NCBI GenBank assembly: GCA_000434055.1
Contig: HF999649.1
Coordinates: 68,566 to 128,727 of the forward strand
Direction of reading: 5' to 3'
DNA from: Ruminococcus sp. CAG:488
GTDB taxonomy: Bacteria; Bacillota; Clostridia; Oscillospirales; Acutalibacteraceae
Length of the DNA: 60,162 nucleotides
Under the pieces are notes generated by a model that saw only the letters and a list, made by a program, of their open reading frames with translations, was not told the origin of the DNA and did not search any database. Shown piece after piece: positions 9,088-17,037 of this stretch. The position numbers and the translations under genes are program-made. How positions within the stretch are numbered: position 1 is the first letter of the stretch; each line of letters starts with the position of its first letter.

Positions 9088-11388
9088 ATGAAATACAGCA
9101 CCGAATTTATATCCGCTGCAAAGGAATACTGCGAATTTCTGCATTTTGTTCCTGCACCGTATCTCAGAAAAACATTTGAACTCGATTTTATTCCCGAAAA
9201 GGCAGAAATGCTTGTAACCGGTCTCGGCTTCTATGAGTTCTGGCTCAACGGCGAGCATCTTACAAAAGGCTGCCTTGCGCCCTACATTTCTAACCCAAAC
9301 GACCTGATCTATTACGACCGTTACTTCCTCACGGGTAAGCTCAGAAAAGGCAAAAACGTCATTGCTTTTGCTCTCGGCAACGGCTTGCAGAATCCGATCG
9401 GCGGCGAGGTTTGGGATTTTCAGCTTGCCCGCTGGAGAAGTGCGCCGAAGCTTGCCTTATACTTTGAGTGTTCCGGAGAGGGCAAGAAAATATGCTTTGA
9501 GGCCGACGAGAGCTTTAAGGTTCACGCTTCGCCGATTTATTTTGACGATATGCGCTGCGGTGAACGCTACGACGCAAGAAATGAGATCGACGGCTGGAAT
9601 CTTCCCGATTTTGACGACAGTGAGTGGAACCATGCTATATCCGTTGAGGCTCCGTCCGGCGAATGTCTTGAGGGCGGTCATGCGCTAATTAAGAAGATCC
9701 GTGAGATCAAGCCCGTTAAATTCTATAAGGGACATATTTCGGCAATCGCTCACCCGAGAGAGAATCTCCCCGAGCACATTCTACCCGAGGAGGAATACTG
9801 CAACGACGGCTACATATATGATTTCGGCGAAAATATTACGGGTATTGTGCGACTGAAAATCAGAGGCAGAAAGGGTCAGAAAATCGTCATGTCCTGCGGC
9901 GAAAGTCTCTTTGACGGCGGACTTGATATGCACAATATCTGCGAATTTCAGCCAATCGGCATGACGCAGGTTCAGGTTTATATCTGCAAAGGCGATGGCG
10001 AGGAAATCTGGGAGCCGATGTTCTGCTACCACGGCTTCCAATACTGCTTTGTTACAGGCATTGACGACAAGCAGGCAACAGAAGATCTTCTCACTTACGT
10101 TGTAATGCACGCCGACGTTCCGCAGATCGGCGGCTTCGACTGCTCCGATGAGCTTGTCAACAGGCTTCAGGACGCAACGCTCAGGAGCGACCTTGCAAAT
10201 ATGTTTTATTTCCCGACCGACTGTCCCCACCGTGAGAAAAACGGCTGGACGGGCGACGCTCACCTCTCCGCCGAGCAGTTCATGATGAATCTCGGTGCAG
10301 AGAATACGCTTTGTGAATGGCTTCACAGCGTCAGAAAATCGCAGGACGAGAGAGGCGCACTCCCCGGAATCGTGCCGACCGGCGGCTGGGGCTTTGAATG
10401 GGGCAACGGTCCTGCGTGGGATGCTGTTCTTACCGAGCTGCCGTACAGAATATGGCAGTACAGAGGCGACAAGAGGGTTCTTGAGGAAAACGCAACGGCT
10501 ATTTTCCGCTATGTTTCGTACCTGTCGACAAGGCTTGACGAAAAAGGCCTTGTTCATATCGGTCTCGGCGACTGGCTGCCTGTCGGCAACGTTAAGCCCT
10601 GCCCTCTTGAGGTTACAGATACACTTATTTCAATGGATATTTGCAAAAAGGCAACGGAAATATTCAGAGAGTGTAATATGCCGCTTCGTGCCGAATTTAC
10701 TCAGAATCTTCATGACGAACTACGTGCAAGCTTCCGTAAGCATCTCATTGACGACGATCTTGTTGTTTACGGCAACCATCAGACAACTCAGGCGGCGGCA
10801 ATTTACTACGGCGCATTTGACGAAAACGAAAAAGAAAACGCATTCGCTCACCTGCTCGAGCTTATTCATAATGCAAACGACAACATGACTGTCGGAATTA
10901 TCGGCGCAAGAACGATGTTCCATGTTCTCGCCGAGTTCGGCTACGAAGATCTGGCGCTTCACATGATAGCGAAGCCCGATTACCCGTCATTTGCAAGCTG
11001 GATAACGGAATACAACGCAAACACTCTCTTTGAATGTATCACACATGATCCGCCGAACGGTTTTTCACACAATCACCACTTCTTCGGTGATATTTCGGCG
11101 TGGTTCATCAAGAATCTTGCAGGTATCATTCCGAACGCCGACGTATGCGACCCGAATTATATTGTCATATCTCCTGCCTTCGTCGGCTCGCTGAGCTATG
11201 CCGAGGGTTGGTACACCGCACCGGCAGGAAAAATTTCCGTCCGCTGGGAGCGCACAGGCGATGAAATCAAGCTGAATGTTACCGTTCCCGACGGCATAAC
11301 AGGAAAAATAAAGCTCCGCCACGGTGCGAAATTCGCAGGCGGTGAAAATGAAATTGATATTAGGAGCGGAGAGTTTATTGTTAAGTAA
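9088..11388 (+). CDS. Glycoside hydrolase family 78 alpha-L-rhamnosidase
   Basis: A 766-residue enzyme with the GH78 layout: N-terminal beta domains (to about residue 340), an (alpha/alpha)6 catalytic barrel, and a C-terminal beta-sandwich. The signature DCPHREKNGWTGDAH (10219-10263) carries three of the acidic residues seen in GH78 active sites. The base Glu fits LFECITHD (about 11024-11047), followed by HNHHFFGDISAWF, the usual GH78 block. No signal peptide is seen, implying cytoplasmic hydrolysis of rhamnose-containing oligosaccharides or glycosides. TTGGAGG lies 11 nt before the ATG. Confidence 0.92.
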   Translation: MKYSTEFISAAKEYCEFLHFVPAPYLRKTFELDFIPEKAEMLVTGLGFYEFWLNGEHLTKGCLAPYISNPNDLIYYDRYFLTGKLRKGKNVIAFALGNGLQNPIGGEVWDFQLARWRSAPKLALYFECSGEGKKICFEADESFKVHASPIYFDDMRCGERYDARNEIDGWNLPDFDDSEWNHAISVEAPSGECLEGGHALIKKIREIKPVKFYKGHISAIAHPRENLPEHILPEEEYCNDGYIYDFGENITGIVRLKIRGRKGQKIVMSCGESLFDGGLDMHNICEFQPIGMTQVQVYICKGDGEEIWEPMFCYHGFQYCFVTGIDDKQATEDLLTYVVMHADVPQIGGFDCSDELVNRLQDATLRSDLANMFYFPTDCPHREKNGWTGDAHLSAEQFMMNLGAENTLCEWLHSVRKSQDERGALPGIVPTGGWGFEWGNGPAWDAVLTELPYRIWQYRGDKRVLEENATAIFRYVSYLSTRLDEKGLVHIGLGDWLPVGNVKPCPLEVTDTLISMDICKKATEIFRECNMPLRAEFTQNLHDELRASFRKHLIDDDLVVYGNHQTTQAAAIYYGAFDENEKENAFAHLLELIHNANDNMTVGIIGARTMFHVLAEFGYEDLALHMIAKPDYPSFASWITEYNANTLFECITHDPPNGFSHNHHFFGDISAWFIKNLAGIIPNADVCDPNYIVISPAFVGSLSYAEGWYTAPAGKISVRWERTGDEIKLNVTVPDGITGKIKLRHGAKFAGGENEIDIRSGEFIVK

Positions 11389-11420
11389 TTGCTCAGAATT
11401 ATAAAAGATGTTTTCTTTAT

Positions 11421-11447
11421 CCCCACCGTTCGTGGGGTCGATGCCCC
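11421..11447. repeat. Small dispersed palindromic repeat
   Basis: CCCCAC-CGTTC-GTGGGG is a perfect hairpin that runs into GGGGTCGATGCCCC. The core GGGTCGATG recurs at 45894. It is intergenic and non-coding. Confidence 0.5.
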
Positions 11448-11529
11448 TTCGCCCCAAAATCTGAACAAAACATTCACTGCTTCCATAATAAAATGCTCAT
11501 ACTCAAAGACAGCCTCATAAAGCACAAAC

Positions 11530-11559
11530 CCCCGAAAGCGTATTGCAACACTTTCGGGG
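11530..11559. terminator. Bidirectional terminator between GH78 and the lipid kinase
   Basis: CCCCGAAAG pairs with CTTTCGGGG around a 12-nt loop. The two flanking genes converge here. The sequences either side are A/T-rich but lack long T runs, so efficiency is uncertain. Confidence 0.65.
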
Positions 11560-11572
11560 ATTATATTATTTA

Positions 11573-12505
11573 TCAATCTTTTTCACAAAAAAGTTTATTA
11601 TTCTCGGAGAAAATTTCAAATGCGTCGTGGACAACCTCAAGCTCACAGTCACGGTGAAGTCCGCCGAACTCGCCGTCCAGTGTCCAGGGAACATCCTGAT
11701 TACAGGTGATTTTAACCTTTTTGGTTTTAACGATCATCATCTGAACTCCGTCATAGTCCTGAGCTATTGCTTTTTTCAGCATTTTCAAGGCGTCTATGTT
11801 TCGCTTCAAGCCCTTAACCATAAACAGCTCCAGATATCCGTCGTTGAGCTTGACGTCCTGGTGGTCAAACTTAAAAAGTCCTGCGACAGAAGTTGAATTG
11901 GAAATTGAGCCGAAATAAAAATCGTCCTCGACAACTCCTTCATCATACTCGATTTTCATATGTATCGGTTTAAATCCGAAAAGCATCGGAATAAACCGAA
12001 CGACAAATCCGTTTATCATATATGCAGCATGGCCGAATATATTTTTAAGCTTCTGCGGCGTACTGTACGAAAGATCAGTTGCAATTCCGAACGAAGCAAT
12101 ATATGTAAAATACCTGCCGTTCAATGTACCGAGGTCATAGCTGTTTTTCTTTCCGCTCTGTATCAGATCGGCGGAAGCACCAAGCTCGGTCGGAATTCCA
12201 AGCGTGTTTGCCAAATCATTGGTTGAACCCGACGGAATGTAGCCGACAGGAATTTTTTTGTCAAGCTTCATAAGTCCGTTAATGACTTCGTTAAGTGTTC
12301 CGTCGCCTCCGCAGCAAAGAATAACATCGTATTTTGCACCCTCGTCCTTAACAATGGTGGTTGCGTCGCCCTGGCAGCGTGTTGTTCTTATCTCCGTCTC
12401 CCATTCGGGCGGTGAAAACTTCTTGACAATCTCCAAAGCACCGAGACGCTTGTTGTTTCGCCCTGCGCACGGATTGACTATCAAAAGTGCTTTCTTACTG
12501 TCCAT
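11573..12505 (-). CDS. Diacylglycerol/lipid kinase (YegS/DagK family)
   Basis: A 310-residue lipid kinase of the DAGK catalytic family. NPCAGRNN near the N terminus, CCGGDGTLNEVINGL (the ATP-binding GGDGT motif) and IPSGSTNDLANTLGIP (the substrate loop) are all intact. The C-terminal beta-rich half ends in ITCNQDVPWTLDGE. Such enzymes phosphorylate diacylglycerol or related lipids and recycle lipid from lipoteichoic acid or glycolipid turnover. Transcribed alone from a region divergent to the peptidase gene. Confidence 0.92.
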   Translation of the reverse strand: MDSKKALLIVNPCAGRNNKRLGALEIVKKFSPPEWETEIRTTRCQGDATTIVKDEGAKYDVILCCGGDGTLNEVINGLMKLDKKIPVGYIPSGSTNDLANTLGIPTELGASADLIQSGKKNSYDLGTLNGRYFTYIASFGIATDLSYSTPQKLKNIFGHAAYMINGFVVRFIPMLFGFKPIHMKIEYDEGVVEDDFYFGSISNSTSVAGLFKFDHQDVKLNDGYLELFMVKGLKRNIDALKMLKKAIAQDYDGVQMMIVKTKKVKITCNQDVPWTLDGEFGGLHRDCELEVVHDAFEIFSENNKLFCEKD

Positions 12506-12666
12506 AAATGCAACCCACCCTTTCTTCGAACATTATAATTATACCAAATACGTCCCGATTTCGTCAATGCCTTTTGCGACGAAAAAGCGAAATTGACCTA
12601 AATTAAAATTTTATTCTTACAATAAAAATAATAAGTAAAAATTTATGTTAATTCTGCTTAATTTTA

Positions 12667-12695
12667 TTGACATAATTGTCGAATTTTGGTAATAT
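12667..12695 (+). promoter_or_regulatory. Sigma-A promoter for the M28-type peptidase
   Basis: A consensus TTGACA (12667-12672), a 17-nt spacer and TAATAT (12690-12695), about 30 nt upstream of the ATG. Confidence 0.8.
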
Positions 12696-12724
12696 ATATA
12701 ATAAAAATTTAAGGAGATGATTTT

Positions 12725-13960
12725 ATGGATTTGGGAAAAATTATTGAAAAAAAGCGTGATTCGGCAAAATATATGGTTGATGAAATTACATATATCTGTA
12801 AAAACATCGAAAAGCGCAGCCCGGGCTCTACAGGTGAGAAAAAAGCATGTGAATACATGGCAGAGGTGCTCAAAAAGGACTGCGGTTGCGAAAGAGCCGA
12901 TGTTGAGTCTTTTAAGGAAAATCCCGGCTCATTTTACGGCTGGTTGTTTTTTACTCTCACCTTTGTGCTTGCGGCAATAGTTCTCTATTTCTTTGCGCCT
13001 GTTGCCTCGATAATTCTCATTGCAGCAGGTCTTGTATTGGTGTTGCTCCAGTTCGGACTTTATATCAAAGCCATTGACAGGTTTTTTCCCGAAAAAACCG
13101 GACACAATGTAACCGCAATCAAAAAATGCAAAGGCGAAACCAAAAGAAGAATCATCTTCAACGGTCACCCGGATGCGGCATGGGAATGGCCCGTTAACTA
13201 TGCTCTGGGCGGTGTAGGTTTTGAGGCACATGCTATTATAGGCTTTGCGGGCGCATTTTATTATCTTATTCTTGCAATCATTCAGCTCGTACAGAACGGT
13301 TCTGCCGGCGCAGATATATCGACTCCACTCGGCAAGGCAGGCCTCATCGGTCTCATATTTGTTCCGTTCCTTGTAGGTCTTTATTTCATGGTCAACTACA
13401 GACGTGTTGTAGACGGTGCAAACGATAATCTCAGCGGCTGCTATATGGGAATTGCTCTTCTCAAGGCTCTAAAGGATGAAGGCATTGAGCTTGAAAATAC
13501 GGAAATCGGCGTTGTTCTCACCGGCTCCGAGGAAGCCGGTCTCAGAGGTGCAAAGGCATGGTGTGAGGCTCACAAGGGTGAATTTGACGATGTTCCGACA
13601 TTCATCTTCTCTTATGATACAATTCATGACCCGAAATATCTCATGGTTAACTACCGTGACCTCAACGGCACGGTCAAGGCAGATACCGATGTTTCCGACC
13701 TCTTTATGGAAGCGGCAGACGAACTGGGAATACCGTGCAAAAAAGGCATGGTTCCTCCTCTCGGCGGTGCAACCGACAGCGCTGCCTTTGCTCAGGGCGG
13801 TTTCAGAGCCGCAGGTATCACCGGACTTAACCACAAGCTCGAATCATACTATCACACAAGACGTGACAGCTATGACAACATGAACCTTGACGGGCTCTCA
13901 GATTGCTTTGCCGCAACGGTAAAGGTACTTGAGAAATTCGACGAGGGTGCAAAGCAGTAA
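12725..13960 (+). CDS. Membrane-anchored M28-family zinc peptidase
   Basis: A 411-residue protein of the M28 (aminopeptidase/transporter-like) metallopeptidase superfamily. Candidate zinc ligands are H in NGHPDA (residue about 142), D in GANDNLSG, the EE pair of TGSEEAGLRGAKA, D in SYDTIHDP and H in YYHTRRDSYDN. Two strong hydrophobic segments occupy about residues 75-120, and two more (about 175-225) interrupt the catalytic domain between HPDA and GANDN, which is odd for the family and suggests a membrane-embedded insertion. AAGGAGATGA lies 6 nt upstream of the ATG. It is likely a peptidase, but substrate and topology are open. Confidence 0.8.
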   Translation: MDLGKIIEKKRDSAKYMVDEITYICKNIEKRSPGSTGEKKACEYMAEVLKKDCGCERADVESFKENPGSFYGWLFFTLTFVLAAIVLYFFAPVASIILIAAGLVLVLLQFGLYIKAIDRFFPEKTGHNVTAIKKCKGETKRRIIFNGHPDAAWEWPVNYALGGVGFEAHAIIGFAGAFYYLILAIIQLVQNGSAGADISTPLGKAGLIGLIFVPFLVGLYFMVNYRRVVDGANDNLSGCYMGIALLKALKDEGIELENTEIGVVLTGSEEAGLRGAKAWCEAHKGEFDDVPTFIFSYDTIHDPKYLMVNYRDLNGTVKADTDVSDLFMEAADELGIPCKKGMVPPLGGATDSAAFAQGGFRAAGITGLNHKLESYYHTRRDSYDNMNLDGLSDCFAATVKVLEKFDEGAKQ

Positions 13961-13976
13961 AAAGAATATTAAAAGG

Positions 13977-14007
13977 TCTGCTGCCGTTTCCCGGCGGCAG
14001 ATTTTTT
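13977..14007 (+). terminator. Terminator of the M28-type peptidase gene
   Basis: TCTGCTGCCG pairs with CGGCGGCAGA (one G-U pair), followed directly by TTTTTT. Confidence 0.9.
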
Positions 14008-14028
14008 ATGTCCGATGCGGTTTTACTG

Positions 14029-14057
14029 TTGTTTTTTCGCTTTGATTGTTATATAAT
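14029..14057 (+). promoter_or_regulatory. Promoter of the metallophosphoesterase-thyA group
   Basis: TTGTTT (14029-14034) and TATAAT (14052-14057) with 17-nt spacing, 29 nt before the TTG start. It lies inside an in-frame upstream extension, which argues that the shorter protein is right. Confidence 0.6.
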
Positions 14058-14085
14058 ACTTACATATACAATCTGGAGTGATAAC

Positions 14086-14910
14086 TTGAATAAGAAGAAA
14101 AAGAAAATCATTATACCCCTGCTTGTTATATCGCTTCTCGTTCCGACATGGTATGTCAATAACTACTCTCTAAAGCTGACAGAACAGACAATATATTCTG
14201 CGAAGGTCAAAAGAGATATAAAAATTGCCGTAGTCTCGGATCTGCACGGCGAACATTTCGGTAAAGATAACAGCAAGATAACAAATCTTATCAGCGGTCA
14301 AAAGCCCGACCTGATATTTGTTCTCGGCGATATGTATACTCAAAATCGCTATGAGCAAATAGATACCGCCGTTGAGCTTGTCAGGAATCTTTCCGAGATT
14401 GCCGAAACCTATGTTGTCACGGGAGACCACGATACGGACCTGAAATACAAGAACGAATTGAATTCACTCAAAAAAGTTCATCTGATGAACTATAAAAAAG
14501 CAGATCTAAGCATAAAAGACACGGATATCACCGTCTACGGCATTGATAATGTGTATTTCTCGCCAACGTTTGATTTACACAACGAATTTGACAAACCGGA
14601 TTCAAAAAGGCTGAATATACTGCTCGCTCATATTCCCGAAACGGAGCATTTTGAGGATTTTGAAGCAGATATCATATTCAGCGGCGACACCCACGGCGGA
14701 ATGATTCGCCTGCCTCTCATAGGGCCGCTCTACTATAACGGATATATTCTGCCGAAGCTGACATATTCCGAAAAAATAACAGATAAGGGTCTTTATTCCC
14801 TTGAGAACAAGCAGATTTTTGTAACCTCGGGCATAGGCAACTACCCTGTTCCGCTGAGATTTCTCAACCGTCCCGAGGTATGTATGATAACCTTAAAAAA
14901 CCGTTCATAA
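14086..14910 (+). CDS. Membrane-anchored metallophosphoesterase (YkuE/YaeI type)
   Basis: A 274-residue calcineurin-like phosphoesterase. Metal-binding motifs are VVSDLHGE (D-x-H), VLGDMY (GD), VVTGDHDTD (standing in for GNHD), LLAHIPE (H) and FSGDTHGG (replacing GHTH with GDTH). A single N-terminal hydrophobic segment (about residues 7-22) with KKKKK before it predicts a type II anchor with the enzyme outside. Relatives act on lipid or nucleotide phosphates. The start is TTG at 14086 with GGAGTG upstream; a longer ATG start at 14008 falls in the preceding terminator and promoter. Asp in place of Asn in the GNHD motif is unusual. Confidence 0.82.
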   Translation: MNKKKKKIIIPLLVISLLVPTWYVNNYSLKLTEQTIYSAKVKRDIKIAVVSDLHGEHFGKDNSKITNLISGQKPDLIFVLGDMYTQNRYEQIDTAVELVRNLSEIAETYVVTGDHDTDLKYKNELNSLKKVHLMNYKKADLSIKDTDITVYGIDNVYFSPTFDLHNEFDKPDSKRLNILLAHIPETEHFEDFEADIIFSGDTHGGMIRLPLIGPLYYNGYILPKLTYSEKITDKGLYSLENKQIFVTSGIGNYPVPLRFLNRPEVCMITLKNRS

Positions 14911-14950
14911 CAGAAGAAAAGCATCAATACGTTAAAAAGGAGACTGCAAA

Positions 14951-15796
14951 ATGAGCTACGCCGACAAACTTTTCATTGACATGTGTAACAACATTCTTGA
15001 AAACGGAACCGACACCAAGGGTGAAAAGGTTCGTCCCCACTGGGCGGACGGCACACCCGCCTACACGCAGAAGCTTTTCTGCGTTGTAAACCGATACGAC
15101 CTCAAAAAAGAATTTCCCGCTCTCACACTTCGCCGAACAGCGCTAAAATCCTGCGTTGACGAAATTCTGTGGATATGGCAGAAAAAGTCAAACAATATTC
15201 ATGATCTTCACTCCCATATCTGGGATTCATGGGCTGATGAGAACGGCTCTATCGGCAAGGCATACGGCTATCAGCTCGGCGTCAAGCATAAATATAAGGA
15301 GGGCATGTTTGACCAGGTTGACCGAGTTATTTATGACCTTAAAAACAATCCCTTCAGCCGTAGAATCATGACCAACATCTATAATCACCACGACCTCAGT
15401 GAGATGGGGCTTTATCCCTGCGCATACTCAATGACATTCAACGTCACGGAGGGCGAAAACGGAAAGCTTGTTCTCAACGGAATTCTCAATCAGCGCAGCC
15501 AAGACGTTTTGACCGCCAACAACTGGAATGTCGTTCAGTACAGCGTGCTGATGCATATGCTCGCACAGGTGTGTGATATGGAAGTCGGTGAATTTGTTCA
15601 TGTTATAGCCGATGCTCACATCTATGACAGACATATTCCGCTCGTCAAGGAGCTTATCTCCCGTGAGCCGCTCCCCGCTCCGACATTTTGGCTCAACCCG
15701 GAAATCAAGGATTTTTACGAATTTACGACCGACGATGTTCGCCTTGACAATTACGAAACACATGAGCAGATAAAGAACATCCCCGTTGCGATATGA
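14951..15796 (+). CDS. thyA: Thymidylate synthase
   Basis: A 281-residue ThyA enzyme that methylates dUMP to dTMP using methylene-tetrahydrofolate. The catalytic Cys is in LYPCAYSMTF, the dUMP-phosphate Arg in FSRRIM, and the Asn/Tyr pocket in DVLTANNWNVVQY and HIYDRH. The length fits the family. Nine bases separate it from folA, whose product regenerates the folate cofactor, so the two form one functional unit. Confidence 0.97.
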   Translation: MSYADKLFIDMCNNILENGTDTKGEKVRPHWADGTPAYTQKLFCVVNRYDLKKEFPALTLRRTALKSCVDEILWIWQKKSNNIHDLHSHIWDSWADENGSIGKAYGYQLGVKHKYKEGMFDQVDRVIYDLKNNPFSRRIMTNIYNHHDLSEMGLYPCAYSMTFNVTEGENGKLVLNGILNQRSQDVLTANNWNVVQYSVLMHMLAQVCDMEVGEFVHVIADAHIYDRHIPLVKELISREPLPAPTFWLNPEIKDFYEFTTDDVRLDNYETHEQIKNIPVAI

Positions 15797-15805
15797 GGTG
15801 GCAAA

Positions 15806-16291
15806 ATGAAGCTAATTGCGGCAGTTGACAATGAATGGAATATCGGAAACAAAGGAGGCTTGCTTTTCTCCCTGCCCGACGATATGAAGTTTTTTCGCAC
15901 AACCACATCGGGAAAGATTGTTGTCATGGGCAGAAAAACGCTTGAATCCTTCCCCGGCTCAAAACCGCTGAAGAACAGGGTAAATATTGTACTGTCAAGG
16001 TGCAATCGTCATGTTGACGGTGCGGAATTTGCAACAAGTGTTGATGAATTGCTTGATAAGCTCAAGGCATACAACTCTGACGATATATATGTTATCGGAG
16101 GAGCACAGATTTATTCACTGCTTCTCCCCTATTGCGATACGGCGCTGATAACCCATGTTGACGCCGTTGCAAGCGAAGCCGATTCCAAGTTTCCCGAGCT
16201 GAAAACCGACGAATGGAAAATCACGGAGCAATCGGATATTCATGAAAACAATGGACTCAAGTTCCGCTTTACGACCTACAAGAGGATATAA
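15806..16291 (+). CDS. folA: Dihydrofolate reductase
   Basis: A 161-residue DHFR reducing dihydrofolate with NADPH. Visible motifs are IAAVDNEWNIG at the start, LPDDMKFFRTTT (catalytic Asp in DD), VVMGRKTLESFPGSKPL, and VIGGAQIYSLLLP. AGGTGGCAAA precedes the ATG. It directly follows thyA and is 2 nt from the deacetylase start. Confidence 0.97.
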   Translation: MKLIAAVDNEWNIGNKGGLLFSLPDDMKFFRTTTSGKIVVMGRKTLESFPGSKPLKNRVNIVLSRCNRHVDGAEFATSVDELLDKLKAYNSDDIYVIGGAQIYSLLLPYCDTALITHVDAVASEADSKFPELKTDEWKITEQSDIHENNGLKFRFTTYKRI

Positions 16292-16293
16292 TA

Positions 16294-16986
16294 ATGTTCA
16301 GCGGCAAAATGAAAGCCGTCACATTCAGCTATGACGACGGTGTTACGCAGGATATTCGACTGGTTGAAATCCTCAACCGATATAATTTAAAAGCAACGTT
16401 TAATCTCAATTCCGAGCTGCTCGGCAAGGACGGAAGCCTTGATATTCTCGGCAAAAGGATATTGCACAACAAAATTCAGCCCCATGAAATCACCGAGGTT
16501 TACAAGGGCCATGAAATTGCGGCGCACACCCTCACCCACCCCGATATGACGGAGATGCCGGCAGATGAGGTCATACGTCAGGTTGAGCAGGATAGACTAA
16601 ATCTCAGCGAGCTTTCGGGCACCGAGGTCATCGGAATGGCATATCCCGGCAGGCAGCCGAATTATAATTCAAGAATTGCTCGAATTATCAAGAACGGCAC
16701 GGGCGTTAAATACGCACGAACAACGATATGCAACAAAGATTTTTCGTATCAAAACGATCTTTACGAATTCCATCCATCTGTTTTTCACCGAGATTGGGAT
16801 CAGCTATATAAGCTTGCGGAAAAATTTGTTGAGCTTGACCCGAAAAGCGAAAAGATTTTTTATATCTGGGGTCATTCCTATGAGTTTGACATAAACAACG
16901 AATGGGACAAATTTGAGGAATTTTGTAAATACATTGCAAACAGAAGCGACATATTCTACGGAACGAACAAAGAAATATTATTATAA
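16294..16986 (+). CDS. Polysaccharide deacetylase-like (NodB homology) protein
   Basis: A 230-residue NodB-fold protein. The catalytic pair is SYDDG (residues about 11-15), the metal site is HTLTHPDM (H-x3-H), and the later motif is WGHSYEFD. The family removes N-acetyl or O-acetyl groups from glycans. No signal peptide is evident, which suggests a cytoplasmic role or a misjudged start. It follows folA by 2 nt, so it is in the thyA operon even though it has no obvious folate role. Confidence 0.85.
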   Translation: MFSGKMKAVTFSYDDGVTQDIRLVEILNRYNLKATFNLNSELLGKDGSLDILGKRILHNKIQPHEITEVYKGHEIAAHTLTHPDMTEMPADEVIRQVEQDRLNLSELSGTEVIGMAYPGRQPNYNSRIARIIKNGTGVKYARTTICNKDFSYQNDLYEFHPSVFHRDWDQLYKLAEKFVELDPKSEKIFYIWGHSYEFDINNEWDKFEEFCKYIANRSDIFYGTNKEILL

Positions 16987-16994
16987 AAAATCAA

Positions 16995-17027
16995 CCGGAC
17001 GACCCAATCGGATCGCCCGGATATTTT
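16995..17027. terminator. Bidirectional terminator between deacetylase and phosphoesterase genes
   Basis: CCGGACGA...TCGCCCGG forms an imperfect stem, with ATTTTTA on the plus side and TTGATTTTTT on the minus side. The flanking genes converge. Confidence 0.75.
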
Positions 17028-17037
17028 TATGCTGTTT

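Noticed and set aside
9781..10557. A 258-codon open frame on the minus strand
   Set aside because: It is antisense to the most conserved part of GH78, whose catalytic motifs prove the plus-strand reading.
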